Under the pieces are notes generated by a model. That model saw only the letters and a program-made list of their open reading frames with translations, ran no database searches and was not told where the DNA came from. A stretch of 9,504 nt of DNA from Chloroflexota bacterium (GTDB lineage Bacteria; Chloroflexota; Anaerolineae; 4572-78; J111): the NCBI GenBank assembly GCA_003695455.1, contig RFJF01000320.1, positions 1-9,504 of the forward strand, written 5' to 3'. The number at the start of each line of letters is the position of its first letter. Positions within the stretch are counted from its first letter, which is position 1. Position numbers and translations under genes: made by a program. This document shows, piece after piece, positions 1 to 5,684 of this stretch.

Positions 1-638
1 CCGGCGCGTGGCTGGCCCTGCCCGGCAAAATTCCGCCGGAGGTTTTGCAATTTCTGGCGACGATGGGCATCCTGCTGGTGCTGGGCGTGGCCGGGCTGCT
101 GCTCATCCCCGGCGCAGAAACGTGGCTGCGCAACTTTGGGCCGCTCAAAAAACTGCTGCCCCCCAAACTGTGGGCCATCTACCAGAAAATTCTGGATTTT
201 GGCTTCTCACTGATTGAGGGCGTGCGCGTGCTGGCAAAAAACCCGCTCACGCTGGCCGTCATCATGGCCCAAAGTTTTTTTGTGTGGATTTGGGACGCGC
301 TGATGGTCTATTTCATCCTGCTCAGTTTGGGGATTTTAGAGCCGTTCAGCGTCAGCCTGTTCGGTTCGATGGTGGGGGCGCTGGCCACGGCTGTGCCGCT
401 GACGCCCGGCGCGCTGGGCCAGTTCGATGCGGTGCTGATTGGGTTGCTGGCGTTGTTTGGCATCTCCACCGCCGATGCCGGGCTGACGGTGCTGTTGCTG
501 CGGCTGGTGCAATTGTGGACATTTATTCCGGTAGCCGGGCTGGTGACCTACCTGTTTGGGTTCTCGCGGGCGCTCAATTTGGGCCACATAGATACCGCCG
601 CCCGCCAGCCGGAACCGGCCCTGCAACCCGGCGAGTGA
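1..638 (+). CDS. Flippase-like LPG-synthase-TM (UPF0104) membrane protein, 3' part
   Basis: The reading frame is open from the window edge (first full codon at 3) to TGA at 636-638, so the N-terminus is missing and about 211 residues are visible. It is strongly hydrophobic, with roughly five membrane helices. The segment starting VPLTPGALGQFDAV, followed by a glycine/alanine-rich helix and then LLLRLVQLWTFIPVAGL, matches the C-terminal signature of the lysylphosphatidylglycerol synthase transmembrane domain family (UPF0104, related to MprF and AglD): a P-x-x-P-G-x-x-G loop, a hydrophobic helix and an R in the last helix pair. Members are integral membrane proteins often found beside polyprenol-linked glycosyltransferases, some acting as lipid flippases or aminoacyl-lipid synthases; the role here is unknown. 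No soluble catalytic domain follows, since the protein ends about 25 residues after the last helix. The next gene starts 58 bp downstream in the same direction, so co-transcription is plausible. Confidence 0.8.
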   Translation, partial: GAWLALPGKIPPEVLQFLATMGILLVLGVAGLLLIPGAETWLRNFGPLKKLLPPKLWAIYQKILDFGFSLIEGVRVLAKNPLTLAVIMAQSFFVWIWDALMVYFILLSLGILEPFSVSLFGSMVGALATAVPLTPGALGQFDAVLIGLLALFGISTADAGLTVLLLRLVQLWTFIPVAGLVTYLFGFSRALNLGHIDTAARQPEPALQPGE

Positions 639-762
639 GCGAACGAATGGCGAATCTGCGAATGGCGAATGGCGAATCGTCCCTGCGACACTGCAAATGA
701 CAAATGATTCATCCACCTTGCAACCAAATTACGCTTCACGTTTTACGCAACACGTATTACGC
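639..762 (+). repeat. Array of degenerate 7-bp repeats spanning a gene junction
   Basis: From the base after the upstream stop codon the sequence is built of 7-bp words. GCGAATG-type units lie at 658, 665 and 672, with slipped copies at 639 and 650. CAAATGA units lie at 694 and 701. ACG trinucleotides recur at 731, 738, 745, 752 and 759, exactly 7 bp apart, in words of the form NNNACGN. The 7-bp phase is kept from 658 to 762, although several middle units are degenerate. The array fills the intergenic space and runs into the first 22 codons of the GT87-like gene, whose ATG at 697 lies in the CAAATGA pair. The clean ACG spacing makes the repeat itself certain; its origin is unknown. Confidence 0.8.
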
Positions 763-2571
763 CTCTACCGCACCCACACCGATTTCATCCTGCTGTTGAT
801 TCTGTTTGTCACCTTCCGGGCGCTGGCGCTGGCTGCCTTCCGGCCCGGCGGGCTGGTGCTGGATTTCTCCGATTTCTACTGGTACCGCAGCTTTGCCGAG
901 CTGACCCACCAGGGGTACTACCCCTACGATAATCTGTGGACCACCTACCCGCCGCTCTTCCCGCTGGTGATGATTGCCCTGTACCAGCTCAGTTCGCTGC
1001 TGCCGCCGTGGGAGTTTGCCAACTTGTGGTTCACCCTGCTGCTGGGTGGCTTCTTTTTGCTGTTTGAAATGGGCAACTTCATCCTGCTCTACCTTTTTGC
1101 GCTGGATCTCACTCGTGAACAAACGGGCCAATCCGCAAATAGCGAACCTGCCAACCGCCATTCGCCATCCGCCATTCATCACGCCCTCCGCCCCGCCTGG
1201 ATTTACGCCGCGCTGTTTGTGCCGGTGTACACCCTCACCGGCTGGTTTGAAAGCTATCCCCTCTTTTTCTTTTTGCTCAGCCTCTACCTGCTGTTCAAAA
1301 ACCGGCCCTGGCTGAGCGCGCTGTTCACCGGCGTCGGCTTTATGATTAAACTCATCCCGCTGCTTCTGATGCCGGTGGCCGTGCAACTATTTTCCCAAAA
1401 ACGGTACACGCTTTCGCTGTCAAACGGCAAAGCAACCCTGAAGCAAACTCACAATTCACAATTGACAGGTCACAATTGGCAATTCATTGTGCCGTTCGAC
1501 GTGCGGCGCACCGTCATTTACGTGGCAATTTTTGCGGCCACGGTCATCCTCATCGGCCTGCCGTTTTACCGGATGAACCCGGCCCTGATTCTCGGCTCGC
1601 AGCAGATTACCGGCGCGCGCCAGCCGTGGGAAACCGTGTGGGCGCTGATTGACGGCAACTTTGATTACGGCATCATCCCGCTGGATATGCGCAATCTGGA
1701 CTGGACCCCCGGCGACGCGCCGCCCAGCCGCATCCCGTGGCTGCTGGTTACCGGCGTGGCCGCCCTGATTTACGGCTGGTTTTACACCCGGCCCGGCATC
1801 CAATGGCACAAGGTGCGCCACAGTCTGGCGTTTGTGGGCTTTACGCTGTGCCTGTTTATGTTGTGGTCCAAAGGCTACAGCCCGCAGTGGCTCGGCTGGA
1901 TTTTGTTTTTCATTGCCCTGCTGCTACCCAACCTGCGCGGCGTGACCTACGCCGTGCTGCTCAGCGTAGCCAACATCATCGAGGCCAACTTCTACTTCAT
2001 CATCTTCCCGGAAGAGCGCTGGCTGTTTGCCGCCACCGTCCTGCTGCGCACGCTGCTGTTTACTGTGCTGGCCGCCGAGTTCCTGTGGCTCATCTGGCCG
2101 CCGCGCGCGCGGCTCAACCGGGCGCTCAACTGGAGTCTGGCGGCGCTGGTGGCGCTGCTGCTGCTGGGTCTGATTCCCGCCGGGCTGGCCCTGAAAGACA
2201 GCTATTTTGAGGTGCGGCTGCGGCAAAGCCCCTACTCGGCCACCATCAGCCGCCTGCAAAATGAGGAGGTGACCGGTGCGCTGCTGCTCAACAGTCACCC
2301 CGTGTACGATTGGTTCTACCCCTATCTGCGCGGAAAATACCGGTTTTTTATGCTGGATGACTACACCCCCGCCAGCGATTCTGTGGAACGGCGCACCACC
2401 GACCTGCTCAACGGCATTGCCGCCCAAACTGATGTCCTCTGGATTTACGACGCCGACGCCGCTACCACCACCCCGGCAGAAGAGGTGCTGAACGGCTGGC
2501 TGGGCGACCGCCCCCCGGCGCACATTCAGGATGTGGATGGCGGCCGGCTCTATCTATTCATCCTCAAGTAG
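697..2571 (+). CDS. GT-C glycosyltransferase, GT87-like (DUF2029 family) membrane protein
   Basis: A 624-residue polytopic membrane protein with about 10-12 helices. After a short cytoplasmic N-terminus, helix 1 (about 29-48) leads to an outer loop with acidic residues D56 and D59 (DFSDFYWYRSF), then GYYPYDN and TYPPLFP (83-89). This is the usual pattern of GT87 polyprenol-phosphate-mannose-dependent transferases, as are the later KLIPLLLMP (218-226) and the KGYSPQWLGW loop near 394. Such enzymes add sugars to lipid-linked or envelope glycans on the outer membrane face; donor and acceptor cannot be read here. A soluble tail (about 505-624) follows the last helix. Two hydrophilic stretches, about 144-160 and 251-265, are encoded by 7-bp repeat arrays and look like insertions between helices. 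The ATG at 697 is itself inside a repeat array and has no clear Shine-Dalgarno, so the exact start is uncertain. TTG at 718 is an alternative. It ends 10 nt before the next gene. Confidence 0.8.
   Translation: MTNDSSTLQPNYASRFTQHVLRLYRTHTDFILLLILFVTFRALALAAFRPGGLVLDFSDFYWYRSFAELTHQGYYPYDNLWTTYPPLFPLVMIALYQLSSLLPPWEFANLWFTLLLGGFFLLFEMGNFILLYLFALDLTREQTGQSANSEPANRHSPSAIHHALRPAWIYAALFVPVYTLTGWFESYPLFFFLLSLYLLFKNRPWLSALFTGVGFMIKLIPLLLMPVAVQLFSQKRYTLSLSNGKATLKQTHNSQLTGHNWQFIVPFDVRRTVIYVAIFAATVILIGLPFYRMNPALILGSQQITGARQPWETVWALIDGNFDYGIIPLDMRNLDWTPGDAPPSRIPWLLVTGVAALIYGWFYTRPGIQWHKVRHSLAFVGFTLCLFMLWSKGYSPQWLGWILFFIALLLPNLRGVTYAVLLSVANIIEANFYFIIFPEERWLFAATVLLRTLLFTVLAAEFLWLIWPPRARLNRALNWSLAALVALLLLGLIPAGLALKDSYFEVRLRQSPYSATISRLQNEEVTGALLLNSHPVYDWFYPYLRGKYRFFMLDDYTPASDSVERRTTDLLNGIAAQTDVLWIYDADAATTTPAEEVLNGWLGDRPPAHIQDVDGGRLYLFILK
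1128..1176 (+). repeat. Intragenic 7-bp repeat array (CGCCATT type)
   Basis: Seven consecutive heptads in constant phase. The last three (1156-1176) are CGCCATT, CGCCATC and CGCCATT; earlier ones (GCAAATA at 1135, GCGAACC at 1142, TGCCAAC at 1149) are more diverged. The core CGCCATTCGCCAT at 1156-1168 is the exact reverse complement of 662-674 in the upstream junction array, so this is the same word in inverted orientation. It encodes a hydrophilic stretch (SANSEPANRHSPSAI) between two membrane helices of the GT87-like protein and is in frame. Confidence 0.75.
1450..1491 (+). repeat. Intragenic 7-bp repeat array (CACAATT type)
   Basis: Heptads in constant phase: CACAATT at 1450 and 1457, a diverged unit at 1464, CACAATT at 1471, GGCAATT at 1478 and CATTGTG at 1485. 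CACAAT (1471-1476) and ATTGTG (1486-1491) form a small inverted repeat. The array encodes HNSQLTGHNWQF in a polar loop between helices of the GT87-like protein. It is far more AT-rich than the flanking coding sequence. The same word recurs inside the second glycosyltransferase at 6406-6440. Confidence 0.75.
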
Positions 2572-2573
2572 GA
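2570..2573 (+). promoter_or_regulatory. Shine-Dalgarno AGGA that decides the MFS-HEAT start
   Basis: AGGA lies 8 nt before ATG 2582 and overlaps the TAG stop (2569-2571) of the preceding gene. It favours ATG 2582 over the in-frame ATG at 2531, which lies inside the upstream coding region and would add a 17-residue serine-rich extension. The arrangement suggests translation coupled to the upstream gene. Confidence 0.65.
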
Positions 2574-2581
2574 TTTGTCCC

Positions 2582-4879
2582 ATGACAACACAATCTGCTC
2601 CCCTGACCGATGTTGAAAAAATCCGGCGGCTGCCGTGGCTGGTAGCCGGCGATTCGCTGAACACCGGCTTCTTTTTGCTGACTTTCAGCGGCTCGGTTTT
2701 TGTGCTGTTTCTGAGCGAGTTAAATTTCGATTCGGCGCAAATCGGTTTTATGCTGTCGCTGGTGCCGTTTGTGGGCATTGTGTCGCCGTTTATTGCGCCG
2801 TGGGTGGCGCGCTTTGGGTACAAGCGCACCTTCATCACCTTTTGGGGCACGCGCAACGTGGTCTTTGCGTTTATGCTGCTCACCCCGCTGGTACTGGCTC
2901 GATTTGGGCAGCAAGCCACCTTTTGGTGGGTGGCGGCCATCATTTTTCTATTTGCCCTGTGCCGGGCCATTGCCGAAACGGGCGGCTACCCGTGGCGCAA
3001 AGAGGCCATCCCGGATACCATTCGCGGCAAATTTATTGCGCTCAACAGCATGAGCACCACCGTGGCCGGTATTCTGGTGACCATTGGCGCGGGCTTTGTG
3101 ATTGATGCCAGCACCGGGTTGAACCGGTTTATCCTGCTGATAACGGTGGGCCTCATATTTGGATTCACGTCGGTGTGGGTGTACGCGCACGTGCCGGGCG
3201 GTGCGGCGGCGGTGTCGGCCGGAGTCAGAAACACCGCCGGCACTTTGCGGGGTATGCAGCGCGCCCTCAAAAATCGAAACTTTCTGCTGTTTTTGCTGGC
3301 CCTGGGGCTGGGCACCGTGGGCGCCACGGCGATGATTTCGTTCATCCCCCTATATATGAAAGAATACGTGGGCCTCAGTGAAGGCAGCATTGTGTTGCTC
3401 AGCGTCAGCACATATCTGGGCGCACTGGTATCATCCTACTGGTGGGGCTGGACCGCCGACCGCTACGGCAGCCAGCCAATTATGCAGTTCAGTATGTTTT
3501 TGCTGCTGGTGCTACCCGTGGCCTGGTTTTTGATGCCCCAGCACAGCTCGCTGAGTTTGCCGGTTGCCTTTGTAATTGCCTTTGTGGCCGGGTTGGGAAC
3601 GCTGGCCTGGCGAATTAGCTGGATACGCTATCTTTATGTCAACGCCGTCCCGCCCGACAACGCTACCCACTATACTTCGGTGTACTACGCCTGGTTTGGG
3701 TTAATCAGCGGCGTGGGACCGCTGTTAATTGGGCAGATTCTGCGGCTGTCGGATGGATTTTTGATAGAGTTGGGCCCGGTCCGGCTCACCCCGTACACGC
3801 CGGTTTTTGCGCTGAGTGTCATTCTGCTTGCCGCCGGAGTTTGGGCAGTGTCCAGACTCAGCACCGAAGACGCCACGCCCTTTGGCCGGCTGGCCGGTAT
3901 GTTTTTGCGCGGCAACCCGGTACGGGCCTTGCAATCGCTGATACGCTACAATTTTGCCGCCAGCGAAGACACGCTCATTGCAGTAGCCGAGCAAATGGGC
4001 GACGCCGGCAACCCGCTCAGTAGTGTTGAATTGATTGAGGCGCTCAACGACCCCAGCTTCAACGTGCGCTACGAAGCCATCCATTCGATTGGGCGGCTGC
4101 CCGCAGACCCCGAACTGGTGGACGCGCTGCTGGCTTCGCTGGGCGAAGACCGGTCAGAGTTGAGCTTTGTGGTCACCCGTTCGCTGGGGCGGCTGGGCGA
4201 CCGGCGGGCTGTGCCGGCCTTGCGCCAGCTGCTCTTTTCCGGCTACCACTTGCTTGAGGCCAACGCTGCCCGCGCCCTGAGTATGCTGGGCGATGAAGAA
4301 AGTATTCCCGATTTTCTGGAAAAACTGGAACGCGAACCCAACCCGGTGCTGAAAATTGCCTACGCTTCGGCGTTGGGCAAACTGCGCGCCAACCAGGCCA
4401 TTGACCCCATTTTTGCCCTGCTGGCCCAAACCGGCAACCCCACCCATCGCGGTGAAATTGGGCTGGCGCTGGCCCGGATTGCCGGTGACGAGGCGTACTA
4501 TCTGCAGCACTGGCGCTCGCTGCGGGCCAACCATCCCACCGCCACGGCGCAGGCCGTGCTGGCCCTGCAAAAGCTGGCCCACTCGGCCAACCAGGGCAAT
4601 CTGGCCGATTCGGCTGAATTGTGCGCCGCCGCCTTTGCCCAAAATCAGGCCGAAGACGGCGCGGCGCAACTGCAACAGATGTTGCAGCAATTTGCGCAGG
4701 CGTTCCCCAACACCCCCCTGACTAATATGATGACTCGCTGCGCCGCCGCCCTGGCCCAATTTGGCGACACGCGCCTTGAAATAATTCTGCTTTCGCTGCA
4801 TACTCTGGACGTGGCGCTGCACCAAATGCACAATTATGCCCCCAGTCAGGCCGGCTACGCGCTCGATTTCCCGGCGTGA
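2582..4879 (+). CDS. MFS transporter fused to C-terminal HEAT-repeat domain
   Basis: A 765-residue protein from ATG 2582 (AGGA 8 nt upstream). Residues about 15-425 form a 12-helix major facilitator domain. A motif-A-like loop, PWVARFGYKRTF (73-84), follows helix 2, and a second one, GWTADRYG (289-296), sits at the equivalent place in the C-terminal half. The loop WRKEAIPDTIRGK (138-150) resembles that of multidrug/sugar-type MFS proteins. Residues about 478-640 are at least five helical repeats of HEAT/PBS-lyase type: paired helices with patterns such as FNVRYEAIHSIGRL, LSFVVTRSLGRLGDRRAVPALRQLL and LLEANAARALSMLGD. The remaining 100 or so residues are alanine/glutamine-rich and probably helical. 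MFS proteins normally have 400-450 residues, so the HEAT part is an added cytoplasmic module, probably for protein contacts or regulation (inferred). The substrate is unknown. No hairpin terminator is seen after the stop. Fusion by frame error is excluded because a single frame runs through both parts. Confidence 0.85.
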   Translation: MTTQSAPLTDVEKIRRLPWLVAGDSLNTGFFLLTFSGSVFVLFLSELNFDSAQIGFMLSLVPFVGIVSPFIAPWVARFGYKRTFITFWGTRNVVFAFMLLTPLVLARFGQQATFWWVAAIIFLFALCRAIAETGGYPWRKEAIPDTIRGKFIALNSMSTTVAGILVTIGAGFVIDASTGLNRFILLITVGLIFGFTSVWVYAHVPGGAAAVSAGVRNTAGTLRGMQRALKNRNFLLFLLALGLGTVGATAMISFIPLYMKEYVGLSEGSIVLLSVSTYLGALVSSYWWGWTADRYGSQPIMQFSMFLLLVLPVAWFLMPQHSSLSLPVAFVIAFVAGLGTLAWRISWIRYLYVNAVPPDNATHYTSVYYAWFGLISGVGPLLIGQILRLSDGFLIELGPVRLTPYTPVFALSVILLAAGVWAVSRLSTEDATPFGRLAGMFLRGNPVRALQSLIRYNFAASEDTLIAVAEQMGDAGNPLSSVELIEALNDPSFNVRYEAIHSIGRLPADPELVDALLASLGEDRSELSFVVTRSLGRLGDRRAVPALRQLLFSGYHLLEANAARALSMLGDEESIPDFLEKLEREPNPVLKIAYASALGKLRANQAIDPIFALLAQTGNPTHRGEIGLALARIAGDEAYYLQHWRSLRANHPTATAQAVLALQKLAHSANQGNLADSAELCAAAFAQNQAEDGAAQLQQMLQQFAQAFPNTPLTNMMTRCAAALAQFGDTRLEIILLSLHTLDVALHQMHNYAPSQAGYALDFPA

Positions 4880-4889
4880 ACCACACACT

Positions 4890-4931
4890 GTTGACATCAC
4901 TTTAAAATAAAATACAATATGATGTACAAAC
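4890..4931 (+). promoter_or_regulatory. Operator-like inverted repeat at the toxin-antitoxin promoter
   Basis: ACATCA (4894-4899) and TGATGT (4920-4925) are perfect inverted arms separated by 20 bp. With a one-base gap and one mismatch the match extends outward (GTTGACATCA against TGATGTaCAAaC). The arms overlap the -35 box and lie just downstream of the -10 box. This is a reasonable operator for the ribbon-helix-helix antitoxin, because such proteins usually autoregulate by binding paired sites at their own promoter. Binding is inferred, not shown. Confidence 0.4.
4891..4918 (+). promoter_or_regulatory. Sigma70-type promoter for the toxin-antitoxin pair
   Basis: A perfect -35 box TTGACA (4891-4896), a 16-bp AT-rich spacer and a -10 box TACAAT (4913-4918; five of six consensus bases) lie in the gap after the MFS-HEAT gene. 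Transcription would begin near 4925, giving a leader of about 29 nt before ATG 4954, with a weak Shine-Dalgarno GGAAG at 4943-4947. It is the best-matching promoter noticed in the window and suggests the pair is transcribed independently. Confidence 0.7.
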
Positions 4932-4953
4932 ACCAAATTGACGGAAGCGATGT

Positions 4954-5262
4954 ATGAATCGCCTGCAAATATCTTTGACATCAAAACAGTATGAATTTCT
5001 GAAATCTGAAGCGTTTGTAACCGGTCAAAGTATGGCTGCCGTGTTGCGCCATCTGCTGGATGAGGTGATTGAAGCACGCCAAAAAGATGTGCTGGAAAAC
5101 GACCCAATCTGGCAGGTCATCGGCGTGGGAGAGGAGATTGAGGGGCCGGGCGACGCCAGCGCCAACGTAGACCGTTACTTGTACGGCCAGCGTGTTGAAT
5201 CCGTGCCGGACATTCCTGTGCCGCAAGTTGCAGAAACCGCCGATGAGTACACTGCTGATTGA
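4954..5262 (+). CDS. vapB: Ribbon-helix-helix antitoxin (VapB-type)
   Basis: A 102-residue protein. Residues 1-43 fit a ribbon-helix-helix DNA-binding fold: a short strand MNRLQISL, a helix (SKQYEFLKSEAFVTG), a turn, and a second helix beginning SMAAVLRHLLDEVIEAR. The middle part, DPIWQVIGVG then VDRYLYGQ, is a motif pair I recall from antitoxins partnered with PIN toxins; this C-terminal region is expected to wrap the toxin and block its active site. The gene overlaps the next by 20 nt (5243-5262), which couples translation, and is preceded by its own promoter and an operator-like repeat. ATG 4954 is favoured because it starts the RHH strand directly; ATG 4950 is out of frame. Base composition is more AT-rich than in the flanking membrane genes, consistent with acquisition as a module. 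The VapB name is by association with the toxin; sequence-level assignment to a named RHH family was not possible. Confidence 0.85.
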   Translation: MNRLQISLTSKQYEFLKSEAFVTGQSMAAVLRHLLDEVIEARQKDVLENDPIWQVIGVGEEIEGPGDASANVDRYLYGQRVESVPDIPVPQVAETADEYTAD

Positions 5263-5647
5263 CACCAGCGCCCTGCATGCGCTAAACTTTGTTCGAGATG
5301 ATAACCATCCGCAGGCCGCTGCCTGTTTCAAATCACTGGCCGGGCGGGTTCGGCCAATTCTGACCGAGTGGGTGTTTATCGAAACAATGAATCTGACCAA
5401 TGCCCGGCTGGGACCGGCCCACGCCATTGCATTTGGTCGCCACTTAAAAACCAGCCGCGCTTTTTACCATCTCTCACTTACGGATGAAGACCGGCGGCTA
5501 ACGTGGGAATTTTTTGAACAATACAGCGATAAAAACTGGAGTTACACCGATTGCTCACTGCTGGCCGTGGCCCGCCGGTTGAAAATCCCACGTATCTTCG
5601 CCTTTGATCGCCATTTTAACCAGATGGGGCTTCAGGTTGTTCCTTGA
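5243..5647 (+). CDS. vapC: VapC-type PIN-domain ribonuclease toxin
   Basis: A 134-residue protein of the usual VapC length. All four acidic PIN residues are visible: D7 in LLIDTSAL, E47 in LTEWVFIETMNL, D103 in WSYTDCSLLAVARR, and D122 in IFAFDRHFNQMGLQ. Together they coordinate Mg/Mn for RNA cleavage in this family, so the toxin looks catalytically intact. Known VapC toxins cut tRNA or rRNA; the target here cannot be predicted. ATG 5243 is chosen over the in-frame ATG 5192 because it puts the conserved strand MSTLLIDTSA at the N-terminus and gives the typical 20-nt overlap with the antitoxin. No separate Shine-Dalgarno is evident, so translation probably depends on coupling to the antitoxin gene. 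A perfect hairpin at 5699-5717, followed by a short T-run, may limit read-through into the next gene. Confidence 0.92.
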   Translation: MSTLLIDTSALHALNFVRDDNHPQAAACFKSLAGRVRPILTEWVFIETMNLTNARLGPAHAIAFGRHLKTSRAFYHLSLTDEDRRLTWEFFEQYSDKNWSYTDCSLLAVARRLKIPRIFAFDRHFNQMGLQVVP

Positions 5648-5684
5648 ACAACACACTCCAGAATGAAAACTGTGCTTTAATTCA

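Noticed and set aside
757..1386. Open frame on the - strand inside the GT87-like gene
   Set aside because: Its composition (Q, G, E, H-rich) is typical of the antisense of hydrophobic coding sequence, and the sense strand has clear membrane-enzyme motifs.
2531..2581. Longer start for the MFS-HEAT protein at ATG 2531
   Set aside because: It lies inside the preceding gene, and ATG 2582 has AGGA at good spacing.
4154..5107. Long open frame on the - strand across the HEAT region and antitoxin gene
   Set aside because: It is antisense to two well-supported genes, lacks any recognisable domain, is rich in G, Q and R as expected of a shadow frame, and crosses the vapBC promoter.
5644..5681. Promoter directly upstream of the second GT-C gene (TTGAAC and TTTAAT)
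   Set aside because: The two boxes are 26 bp apart, too far for sigma70, and no better pair is visible.
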